DNA from: Marinobacter salarius
GTDB lineage: Bacteria; Pseudomonadota; Gammaproteobacteria; Pseudomonadales; Oleiphilaceae
Assembly: GCF_032922745.1 (NCBI RefSeq)
Contig: NZ_CP136693.1
Location: 930,001-994,000 of the forward strand
Direction: 5' to 3'
Length of the DNA stretch: 64,000 nt
In this document: piece by piece, positions 17,095 to 24,396 of the stretch
How positions within the stretch are numbered: position 1 is the first letter of the stretch
How the letters are laid out: each line of letters begins with the position of its first letter
Made by a program: the position numbers and the translations under genes
Notes under the pieces: model-generated
Told to the model about the DNA's origin: nothing
Databases searched by the model: none
What the model saw: only the letters and a program-made list of their open reading frames with translations

Positions 17095-17871
17095 ATGATA
17101 TACGGAAACATATTGCTGGAAAGGCGCGATCCCGTCGCATTGATTCGGCTCAACCGGCCGGAGGTGCACAACGCCCTGAATAACGCGCTGATGTCTGAGC
17201 TTTCAGATGCCCTCAAGGCACTGGAAGCCGACAGTGAGGTGCGTGCGATTGTGGTTACCGGTAATGACAACGCGTTTGCCGCAGGCGCGGATATCTCCGA
17301 GGCGCAAGCGCTGGATTTTTCCCGCGCGTACCGGAATGAATTTATTACCGCCAACTGGGAGCAGGTGACCCGCTGCCGCAAACCGGTTATTGCCGCAGTT
17401 GCCGGTGTTGCCGTAGGCGGTGGTTGTGAGCTGGCAATGATGTGCGACTTGCTGATCGCCGCTGATACGGCACGCTTTGGTCAACCTGAAGTGAAACTGG
17501 GCCTTCTGCCCGGCGCCGGCGGTAGCCAGCGCCTGACGCGAGCGGTGGGCAAAGCCAAGGCGATGGACTTGTGCCTGACCGGCCGAATGATGAGTGCTGA
17601 TGAAGCTGAGCGCTGTGGCCTGGTGAGCCGGGTTGTGCCCGCTGATGGGCTTCTGGATGCCGCGATGGCCGTAGCCCGCGAAATCGCCGGCTATTCCCTT
17701 ATGGCGACGATGGTGAACAAGGAGGCCGTGAACCAGGCATTTGAAACTACCCTGCGGGCAGGTATTGATTACGAACGCCGTTTGCTGTGGGCCAGCTTCT
17801 CAACAGACGACAGCAGTGAAGGCATGAACGCCTTTCTGGAGAAGCGCAAACCACAGTGGAAACACCGCTAA
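17095..17871 (+). CDS. badK: Cyclohex-1-ene-1-carboxyl-CoA hydratase (enoyl-CoA hydratase)
   Basis: Crotonase-family protein of 258 residues adding water to cyclohex-1-ene-1-carboxyl-CoA to give the 2-hydroxy ring acid. Oxyanion-hole segments AFAAGADISE and AGVAVGGGCELAMMCD and the catalytic region FGQPEVKLGLLPGAGGSQRL, with both catalytic Glu, are visible. The start at ATG 17095 has GGAG 6 bases upstream. It heads the plus-strand operon badK-pimC-pimD-gcdH. A generic enoyl-CoA hydratase is possible, and it could also hydrate the pimeloyl-CoA intermediate. Confidence 0.85.
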   Translation: MIYGNILLERRDPVALIRLNRPEVHNALNNALMSELSDALKALEADSEVRAIVVTGNDNAFAAGADISEAQALDFSRAYRNEFITANWEQVTRCRKPVIAAVAGVAVGGGCELAMMCDLLIAADTARFGQPEVKLGLLPGAGGSQRLTRAVGKAKAMDLCLTGRMMSADEAERCGLVSRVVPADGLLDAAMAVAREIAGYSLMATMVNKEAVNQAFETTLRAGIDYERRLLWASFSTDDSSEGMNAFLEKRKPQWKHR

Positions 17872-17895
17872 CGGTGGTCGATCGGAGGACAGGTT

Positions 17896-19092
17896 ATGAA
17901 TATTCACTTTACCCCCGAAGAGCAGGCCTTCCGTGACGAAGTGCGGGCCTTTCTGAAACAGCAACTACCCGCGGATATCGCCAACAATGTCCGCCTCGGC
18001 CGGGCGCTGTCGAAACGGGATCATCAGCGCTGGCAGGCGATACTGAACAAGCAGGGCTGGTATGCGATCAACTGGCCCGAAGAATACGGTGGTACCGGCT
18101 GGACCGTGGTACAGAAACACATCTTTGAGGAAGAATGCGCTGCCTTTGGCGCGCCGCGGGTTATTTCCTTCGGCGTTAACATGGTGGCGCCGGTGATTAT
18201 CCGGTTTGGCACGGAAGCTCAGAAGGCCTGGTACTTGCCGCGTATTCTCTCCGGCGAGGACTGGTGGTGCCAGGGCTACTCCGAGCCGGCTGCCGGTTCC
18301 GATCTGGCCGGCCTGAAAACCAGAGCCGAGCGTGAGGGCGACCACTATGTGGTCAACGGCCAGAAAACCTGGACCACGCTGGGGCAGCACGCCAACAAGA
18401 TCTTCTGTCTGGTTCGAACCGACCCGTCGGCCAAGAAGCAGGAGGGCATTTCCTTCCTGCTGATCGACATGGACATCCCGGGCATCACGGTGCGACCAAT
18501 CATCACTCTGGACGGCGAGCATGAAGTGAACGAGGTGTTCTTCGATGATGTCCGGGTGCCTGTGGAAAACCTGGTGGGTGAGGAAAACAAGGGTTGGACC
18601 TGTGCCAAGTACCTGTTAACTCACGAGCGTACCGGGCAGGCGGGCATCGGTTTGTCCAAGGCGGCGCTAACGCACCTGAAGGCCATTGCCGCGCAGGAAA
18701 CCATAGGTGGCCAGCCGCTGGTGGACGATCCATTGTTCCGGGCGCGGATTGCCGAGCTGGAAATGCGCTTGCTGGCGGTGGAAATGAGCACGCTGCGGAT
18801 TCTGGCCGCCAGCCGTGACGGTGGGGTGCCCGGGGCGGAAAGCTCGTTGTTGAAAATCCAGGGTTCGGAAATCCGCCAGGCCATCAGTGATCTGATGCGC
18901 AAGGCGCTTGGGCCCAATGCCCTGCCGTTTCTGGAGGAAGAGCTCAATCCCGGGTTTGATGACGAGCCCCTGTACCGCGATTACAGCGCTACGCCGGCAG
19001 GCCAGTACTTCAATTTGCGCAAACTGTCGATCTATGGCGGCTCAAACGAGATTCAGAAAAACATCATCGCCAAACTGGTTCTGGAGCTTTAG
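17896..19092 (+). CDS. pimC: Pimeloyl-CoA dehydrogenase, large subunit
   Basis: Acyl-CoA dehydrogenase of 398 residues, paired with the next gene as a heteromeric enzyme that starts beta-oxidation of the ring-opened pimeloyl-CoA. The segments WWCQGYSEPAAGSDLAGL and YGGSNEIQKNIIAKL are visible. The C-terminal GGSNE lacks the Glu of medium-chain enzymes, as is common in this subfamily, where the base lies elsewhere. GGAGG precedes the ATG. The 8-bp gap to pimD supports a complex. Function is by resemblance to R. palustris PimC and by context. Confidence 0.87.
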   Translation: MNIHFTPEEQAFRDEVRAFLKQQLPADIANNVRLGRALSKRDHQRWQAILNKQGWYAINWPEEYGGTGWTVVQKHIFEEECAAFGAPRVISFGVNMVAPVIIRFGTEAQKAWYLPRILSGEDWWCQGYSEPAAGSDLAGLKTRAEREGDHYVVNGQKTWTTLGQHANKIFCLVRTDPSAKKQEGISFLLIDMDIPGITVRPIITLDGEHEVNEVFFDDVRVPVENLVGEENKGWTCAKYLLTHERTGQAGIGLSKAALTHLKAIAAQETIGGQPLVDDPLFRARIAELEMRLLAVEMSTLRILAASRDGGVPGAESSLLKIQGSEIRQAISDLMRKALGPNALPFLEEELNPGFDDEPLYRDYSATPAGQYFNLRKLSIYGGSNEIQKNIIAKLVLEL

Positions 19093-19100
19093 GAGGCATT

Positions 19101-20252
19101 ATGGACTTCAACTTGAGCGACGAGCAGCAGATGTTGGCGGAAACCGTTCAGCGTCTGGTACGGGACATCTACACCTTTGAGCACAGGCTTGCCGGCTATC
19201 AGAGCGATGCCGGGGAAAGCCCGGAATTCTGGCAGCAAATGGCGGAACTGGGTATCACCTCGGTGCCGATAGCCGGCCGATACGAGGGGTTCGACGGGAC
19301 CGGTGTGGAAAACATGCTGGTGATGAAGGAGCTGGGCCGTGGTCTGTGCCTGGAGCCCTTCCTCCATTCACAGATATACGCCGCCGGGCTGGTACAGCAA
19401 TTGGGTTCTCCCGAGCAGCGCCAGCGATTGTTGCCCAAGGTGTCGGCCGGTGAATGTCGGCTGGCGGTCGCTGACGAGGAAGCAGGCACTCACTATCAAC
19501 CTGATCAGGCTCGCTGCCGTGCGGTTGCCTGTGAGCGTGGCTGGCGCCTCAATGGCCGCAAGCGGGTGGTCATTGGCGGCGATTCCGCCCATTACCTGTT
19601 GGTGACCGCGCGAACCGAAGACGGACTAAGCCTGTTTATGGTCGATCCGGATGCCGAAGGAGTCAGGCGAATCGGGTATGCCTGTGTCGATGGCCCACGC
19701 GCCTGTGATCTGGTGCTGGACGATGTCTATATCGAGCCGGATGACCTGTTGGGGCAGCCCGGTAGAGCCTTGTCGGCCTTGCAGTATCAGCGCGGCAGGG
19801 CCCTGGCGGCCCAGTGCTCGGAAGCTCTGGGCAGTATGGAAGCGGCGTTTGGCCTGACCCTGGAGTATCTGAAATCCCGGCAGCAGTTTGGCAGCCCGAT
19901 TGGTCGCTTTCAGGTGCTGCAGCACCGCATGGCGGATATGCGCGGCGAACTGGAGCTGGCGACGTCAATGGCGGTGCTGGCAGCCTGTGTTGCCGATGAC
20001 CCGGACTCTGAAGACCGCAGTCGCAAGCTGGCGGCGGCAAAGTTCATAACCGCCAGAGCGTCACAAATGATGGCCGAGGCGGCCATCCAGCTCCACGGCG
20101 GTATAGGTATGACGTGGGAGTATGTGCTCGCTCACCATGCCAAGCGTCTGGTGATGTTGGCGCACCAGTTCGGGGACGACGATTTCCATCTCAGTCACTA
20201 CTCGGCATTGCTGGAAACCCCAGCAGGGAATCAGCAGTCGGTTGCCGTTTAA
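19101..20252 (+). CDS. pimD: Pimeloyl-CoA dehydrogenase, small subunit
   Basis: Divergent acyl-CoA dehydrogenase of 383 residues that follows pimC after 8 bp with AGGAGG ahead of its ATG. The C-terminal domain has SRQQFGSPIGRFQVLQHRMADM and QLHGGIGMTWEY, but the central flavin-binding part is degenerate, as in other small partner subunits of two-gene dehydrogenases. It presumably forms the alpha-beta enzyme with PimC. Catalytic competence on its own is doubtful. Confidence 0.86.
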   Translation: MDFNLSDEQQMLAETVQRLVRDIYTFEHRLAGYQSDAGESPEFWQQMAELGITSVPIAGRYEGFDGTGVENMLVMKELGRGLCLEPFLHSQIYAAGLVQQLGSPEQRQRLLPKVSAGECRLAVADEEAGTHYQPDQARCRAVACERGWRLNGRKRVVIGGDSAHYLLVTARTEDGLSLFMVDPDAEGVRRIGYACVDGPRACDLVLDDVYIEPDDLLGQPGRALSALQYQRGRALAAQCSEALGSMEAAFGLTLEYLKSRQQFGSPIGRFQVLQHRMADMRGELELATSMAVLAACVADDPDSEDRSRKLAAAKFITARASQMMAEAAIQLHGGIGMTWEYVLAHHAKRLVMLAHQFGDDDFHLSHYSALLETPAGNQQSVAV

Positions 20253-20300
20253 AGGGCGAACGGGACACGCCCACCAAGACACACTAGCGGAGAAGACATC

Positions 20301-21482
20301 ATGGCTAACAACGCAAGCTTTAACTGGGAAGATCCCCTGTTGCTGGATCAGCAACTGACCGAAGAAGAACGTATGGTGCGTGAGAGCGCGTACCAGTTTG
20401 CTCAGAATCAGCTCGCGCCGCGGGTTCTTGAGGCCTTTCGGCATGAGCAGACGGACCCGGAGATTTTCCGGGAAATGGGGGCAACCGGTCTGCTGGGCGC
20501 CACCATACCAACCGAGTACGGTGGTAGTGGTCTCAACAATGTGTGTTACGGCCTGATTGCCAGGGAAGTGGAGCGGGTGGACTCAGGGTACCGTTCGATG
20601 ATGAGCGTGCAGTCGTCACTGGTGATGGTACCCATCTACGAGTTTGGCAACGAGGAAACCCGTCAGAAATACCTGCCAAAGCTGGCCAGCGGTGAATGGA
20701 TCGGCTGTTTCGGGCTCACCGAGCCGAATCACGGTTCTGATCCCGGTGCGATGATCACCCGCGCCCGCAAGGTCGACGGCGGTTTTCGACTGACCGGTAA
20801 CAAAATGTGGATAACCAACAGCCCGATTGCGGACGTGTTCGTGGTCTGGGGCAAGGATGATAACGGCGAGATTCGCGGCTTTGTACTGGAAAAAAACTGG
20901 GACGGCCTCAGTGCCCCCGCCATTCATGGCAAGGTGGGCCTGCGTGCGTTTATCACCGGTGAAATTGTGATGGATGAGGTGTTTGTTCCGGAAGAGAACG
21001 CGTTTCCGGAGGTGCGTGGACTGAAAGGCCCGTTTACCTGTCTGAATTCCGCCCGTTACGGCATTTCCTGGGGTGCAATGGGGGCTGCCGAGGATTGCTG
21101 GCACACGGCGCGTCAGTACGTGCTGGATCGCAAGCAGTTTGGGCGGCCTCTGGCTGCCAACCAATTGATCCAGAAGAAGCTGGCGGACATGCAGACTGAC
21201 ATTACCCTGGCGTTGCAGGGTTGTCTGCGCCTGGGGCGCATGAAGGATGACGGTACGGCGGCCGCGGAAATCACCTCGCTGATGAAGCGGAATTCCTGCG
21301 GCAAGGCACTGGATATTGCCCGCCTGGCCCGGGACATGCTGGGCGGCAACGGTATCAGTGACGAATTTGGTGTCGCCCGTCATCTGGTGAACCTGGAAGT
21401 GGTCAATACTTATGAAGGTACGCACGATGTGCACGCGCTGATACTGGGGCGTGCACAGACGGGGATCCAGGCCTTTTTCTGA
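20301..21482 (+). CDS. gcdH: Glutaryl-CoA dehydrogenase
   Basis: Decarboxylating acyl-CoA dehydrogenase of 393 residues converting glutaryl-CoA to crotonyl-CoA and CO2. Diagnostic segments are YRSMMSVQSSLVM, FGLTEPNHGSDPGAM, FGRPLAANQLIQKKLADM and NTYEGTHDVHALILGR, with catalytic Glu372. One beta-oxidation round of pimeloyl-CoA yields glutaryl-CoA, so this gene completes the route. It lies 48 bp after pimD in the same direction. It may also serve lysine and tryptophan breakdown. Confidence 0.96.
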   Translation: MANNASFNWEDPLLLDQQLTEEERMVRESAYQFAQNQLAPRVLEAFRHEQTDPEIFREMGATGLLGATIPTEYGGSGLNNVCYGLIAREVERVDSGYRSMMSVQSSLVMVPIYEFGNEETRQKYLPKLASGEWIGCFGLTEPNHGSDPGAMITRARKVDGGFRLTGNKMWITNSPIADVFVVWGKDDNGEIRGFVLEKNWDGLSAPAIHGKVGLRAFITGEIVMDEVFVPEENAFPEVRGLKGPFTCLNSARYGISWGAMGAAEDCWHTARQYVLDRKQFGRPLAANQLIQKKLADMQTDITLALQGCLRLGRMKDDGTAAAEITSLMKRNSCGKALDIARLARDMLGGNGISDEFGVARHLVNLEVVNTYEGTHDVHALILGRAQTGIQAFF

Positions 21483-21528
21483 CGAACCGGGCAGCACGGA
21501 AAGGAGTTGATTGCGTTTTGCCCATTTT

Positions 21529-21563
21529 AGGACAGAACGCAGTCGCTCTCCGTCCTGTTTTTT
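21529..21563 (+). terminator. Probable terminator after gcdH
   Basis: AGGAC (21529-21533) can pair with GTCCT (21552-21556) around an imperfect inner stem, followed by GTTTTTT. It would close the badK-gcdH operon. The rest of the spacer up to nhaB shows no gene. Confidence 0.45.
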
Positions 21564-21740
21564 AGTAATATTACGAAACTCTTTTGAGTGGTCGTCCGGC
21601 CACTCTTCCTTGTTTCATGTAAGACCAATTAGGCACTCACCCTGTACCTTTGGGGGATTACCGGTTACACAAATATCAAGGAAGATGCGGGCCTTCTGCC
21701 ACACAATTCCAACAAACCGTTTACTCAGAAGATTCCCGCA

Positions 21741-23246
21741 ATGCCCACAACCGTTCTTTCCGGCTTTACTCACAACTTCCTGGGTAATGCGCCCACCTGG
21801 TACAAACAGGTCATCCTGCTTTTCCTGATTGCCAACCCCCTGATTGTCTGGACCCTTGGCCCGGCCGTGGCCGGTTGGGCGTTGGTGGGAGAGTTTATTT
21901 TTACCCTGGCCATGGCGTTGAAGTGTTATCCACTGTTGCCGGGTGGGTTGCTGGCGATTGAAGCCCTGTTGGTGGGTATGACGTCAGCGGACGCGGTGTA
22001 CCACGAGGTGTTGGTGAACTTCCCGGTCATCCTGCTGCTGATGTTCATGGTGGCTGGCATCTACTTCATGAAAGAGCTGCTGCTGGTGACCTTTACCCAG
22101 ATTCTGGTGGGTGTGCGCTCAAAGTCCGCGTTGTCACTGCTGTTCTGTGCTGCTGCGGCCGTTCTATCCGCATTCCTGGACGCACTTACGGTCACGGCAG
22201 TCATCATCAGTGTCGCTGTCGGTTTTTACTCGGTGTACCACAAGGTAGCTTCCGGCAAGGGTTATCATCACTCTGATCACAACGCCAACAGCGACGAACA
22301 CGTGATTGAGTTGCACCGGGAAGACCTGGACAAGTTCCGGGCCTTTCTGCGTAGCCTGCTGATGCACGGTGCTATTGGAACGGCCTTGGGGGGAGTGTCC
22401 ACCATGGTGGGCGAGCCCCAGAACCTGCTGATCGCCAAGGTAGTAGGGTGGGACTTTGTCAGTTTCTTCCTGCGCATGGCGCCGGTGAGCCTGCCGGTGC
22501 TGGTGGCCGGCCTGACCACCTGCTGGCTGCTGGAAAAGCTGCGCTGGTTTGGGTATGGCGCCCGGTTGCCCAAGCCTGTCCGCCAGGTACTGGAAGAGTT
22601 TGCTGACAACGAGCGCACCAAGCGCACGAAAGCCGACCAGGCTGCCCTGTGGGTGCAGGCAATGGCGGCCCTGGTGCTGGTTGTTGGGCTGGCGTTTCAC
22701 CTGGCAGAGGTAGGATTGATCGGTCTTCTGGTGATTATCCTGATCACCTCGTTCACTGGTGTTACCGATGAGCACCAGATCGGCAAGGCCTTCCAGGAGT
22801 CGCTGCCATTTACCTCGTTGTTGGTGGTGTTTTTCGCCATCGTCGCGGTGATTCACGAGCAACACCTGTTCAAGCCGATCATCGATTTTGTGCTCAGCCT
22901 GCCGCAGGACCAGCAGCCGGGCATGTTCTTTATTGCCAACGGGCTGTTGTCGATGATCAGCGACAATGTGTTTGTAGCCACCGTTTATATCAGTGAAATC
23001 AAACAGGCGCTGGACGCCGGCAGTATCGACTACGAGCATTTCCAGGAGCTGGCCATCGCCATCAATACCGGCACCAACCTGCCCAGTGTGGCTACCCCCA
23101 ACGGCCAGGCCGCGTTTCTGTTCCTGCTGACATCCGCAATCGCCCCGCTGGTACGATTGTCTTACGGGCGGATGGTTGTGATGGCGTTTCCCTATACCAT
23201 CGTAATGGGTGCGGTGGGCCTGTTTTGCGTCATCAATCTGGTTTGA
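21741..23246 (+). CDS. nhaB: Na+/H+ antiporter NhaB
   Basis: Inner-membrane sodium/proton antiporter of 501 residues, close to the usual 510. The N terminus LSGFTHNFLGNAPTWYKQ, the ADAVYHEVLVNFPVILLLMFMVAGIYFMK segment and the internal VSTMVGEPQNLLIAKVVGW match the family, with about a dozen hydrophobic segments. It exports sodium, useful to a marine bacterium. Its 3' end overlaps the convergent DUF3047 gene by 14 bp. No regulatory motif was recognised upstream. Confidence 0.96.
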   Translation: MPTTVLSGFTHNFLGNAPTWYKQVILLFLIANPLIVWTLGPAVAGWALVGEFIFTLAMALKCYPLLPGGLLAIEALLVGMTSADAVYHEVLVNFPVILLLMFMVAGIYFMKELLLVTFTQILVGVRSKSALSLLFCAAAAVLSAFLDALTVTAVIISVAVGFYSVYHKVASGKGYHHSDHNANSDEHVIELHREDLDKFRAFLRSLLMHGAIGTALGGVSTMVGEPQNLLIAKVVGWDFVSFFLRMAPVSLPVLVAGLTTCWLLEKLRWFGYGARLPKPVRQVLEEFADNERTKRTKADQAALWVQAMAALVLVVGLAFHLAEVGLIGLLVIILITSFTGVTDEHQIGKAFQESLPFTSLLVVFFAIVAVIHEQHLFKPIIDFVLSLPQDQQPGMFFIANGLLSMISDNVFVATVYISEIKQALDAGSIDYEHFQELAIAINTGTNLPSVATPNGQAAFLFLLTSAIAPLVRLSYGRMVVMAFPYTIVMGAVGLFCVINLV

Positions 23247-23967
23247 CCAAGCTGACATCGCCATACCAGGCGGTGGCAGATGCTCCGGTGTTGTCGGAAT
23301 CCGACATGATGGCGACGCCCACCAGCTTCGGTGGCTCGCGGTCAAAGGCTTTGCGGTAGTCCGCAACGATATCCCGCTCCACCGTGACCCATTCGCCTGT
23401 GTTCGCCGTCCCGGAGTTCACAGCTACCATCATCGTGGTATCGGTGAACGGGTTGGCAACGATTTCGCCAACCGGCAGCCGGTTGGCCCATATGTAGTTC
23501 AGCGCATTGCCCGGCAGTTCCTCCCCGAACACCACTTCCACGGTCTTGCGTTTGGCGCGCTCGAAAAAGCCGGCTTCGTCCGGCTCGAACTCAAAGGCCA
23601 CGTAGATTCGCGCAGGGTAGTCATCGCCCTCCTTTTTACGGGCGTTTCCCTGCTCATAGACGTTCGACACTTTCCACCGCCAGCGCAGGATCAGTGAATC
23701 CCCGGGTTCGACGGACACCCTGGCTATCAGCCCGGAGGCACTGTTGTCCGTGGTGGCCTTGACCACCTGCTCGCCGTTGTCGTCCGTCAACTGATAGCGA
23801 CTGTGGCGGTCTATCTTCGGAAACTCCATCGGTTCCCAGCCATCTTCCAGGGACGTTATGGCCGAAAACGCGGTGATCAGAGAGTTTTCCGTGCTGTCAG
23901 CCTGGGCCGAAGCGGCCATCAATGAAAGTGCGAGGGCGGCCGTCAGGTATCTCGGTAGCGGTGTCAT
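23233..23967 (-). CDS. DUF3047 family exported protein
   Basis: Protein of 244 residues with a signal peptide (residues 1-23, ending ASAQA). The mature part resembles the DUF3047 family: SLILRWRWKVSNVYEQGNARKKEGDDYPARIYVAFEF and a C-terminal SDSDNTGASATAWYGDVSL. It looks like a beta-sandwich, perhaps carbohydrate- or ligand-binding, in the periplasm; the function is not known. It is convergent with nhaB and divergent from the nrd control region. Confidence 0.85.
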   Translation of the reverse strand: MTPLPRYLTAALALSLMAASAQADSTENSLITAFSAITSLEDGWEPMEFPKIDRHSRYQLTDDNGEQVVKATTDNSASGLIARVSVEPGDSLILRWRWKVSNVYEQGNARKKEGDDYPARIYVAFEFEPDEAGFFERAKRKTVEVVFGEELPGNALNYIWANRLPVGEIVANPFTDTTMMVAVNSGTANTGEWVTVERDIVADYRKAFDREPPKLVGVAIMSDSDNTGASATAWYGDVSLVKPD

Positions 23968-24033
23968 GGGGTGCTCCTATGGGTTTGTTTACTGACCGGT
24001 AACCGTCGAAAAAGTGCCTTGTTGTGATTTATC

Positions 24034-24081
24034 TTAGCCTATATAGTGTTTATATCCTTGGCTTAGTACCAGATATAGTGA
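24034..24081 (+). promoter_or_regulatory. Two candidate NrdR boxes upstream of nrdAB
   Basis: Two 16-base sites each match the NrdR consensus at 11 of 16 positions by eye. Box 1 (24034-24049) ends ATATAGTGT and box 2 (24066-24081) ends ATATAGTGA. Their spacing is exactly 32 bp, about three helical turns, which is the typical arrangement of paired NrdR boxes. NrdR represses RNR operons when dATP is abundant. Confidence 0.6.
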
Positions 24082-24109
24082 TCAAAGGCTGATCAATCAC
24101 AGATCGCCC

Positions 24110-24275
24110 TCGTCACGATGATCGTGGTACCGGGAATCCGGTGAGACTCCGGAACTGACGCGCAGCGGTATTGGGGAACGAGCGTGGCATAAAGACACTG
24201 GCGAATGCCGGGAAGTCGCCACGCAAGGCCGAGCCAACAGGTTCACGCCCCTGAGTCCGAAGACCTGCCAGGGAA
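24110..24275 (+). promoter_or_regulatory. Cobalamin (B12) riboswitch
   Basis: Recognised by the ordered conserved pieces GGGAATCCGGTGAGACTCCGG, GCGGTATTGGGGAACGAG, GAATGCCGGGAAGTCGCCA, GAGCCAACAGGTTC and the B12 box GAGTCCGAAGACCTGCC. It lies in the nrdA leader. Adenosylcobalamin binding normally switches the downstream gene off. Repression of this B12-independent reductase when cofactor is present implies a B12-dependent class II enzyme elsewhere in the genome. Confidence 0.92.
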
Positions 24276-24284
24276 TACAACTGC

Positions 24285-24364
24285 ACCTTCGCGTATCAAG
24301 GTGAGCAGATCGGTTTTGCGTTGTCTCTGTTCAGAGCAATGCTCGCCCCTGCGTACGCGAAGGT
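24285..24364 (+). repeat. Long inverted repeat in nrdA leader (expression platform?)
   Basis: ACCTTCGCGTA at 24285-24295 is repeated as its exact reverse complement at 24354-24364. The 58-base loop lies between the B12 box and the nrdA ribosome site. It probably forms the switching hairpin of the riboswitch. Confidence 0.6.
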
Positions 24365-24396
24365 CTTGGCATAAACGCGTACTCAGGAGAACCGAC

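Noticed and set aside
22164..23366. Minus-strand frame of 400 codons opposite nhaB
   Set aside because: Overlaps a clear antiporter over its whole length; polar low-complexity translation typical of antisense to membrane genes.
24205..24396. N-terminal extension of nrdA
   Set aside because: It would translate the B12 riboswitch; ATG 24397 has AGGAG and a normal N terminus.
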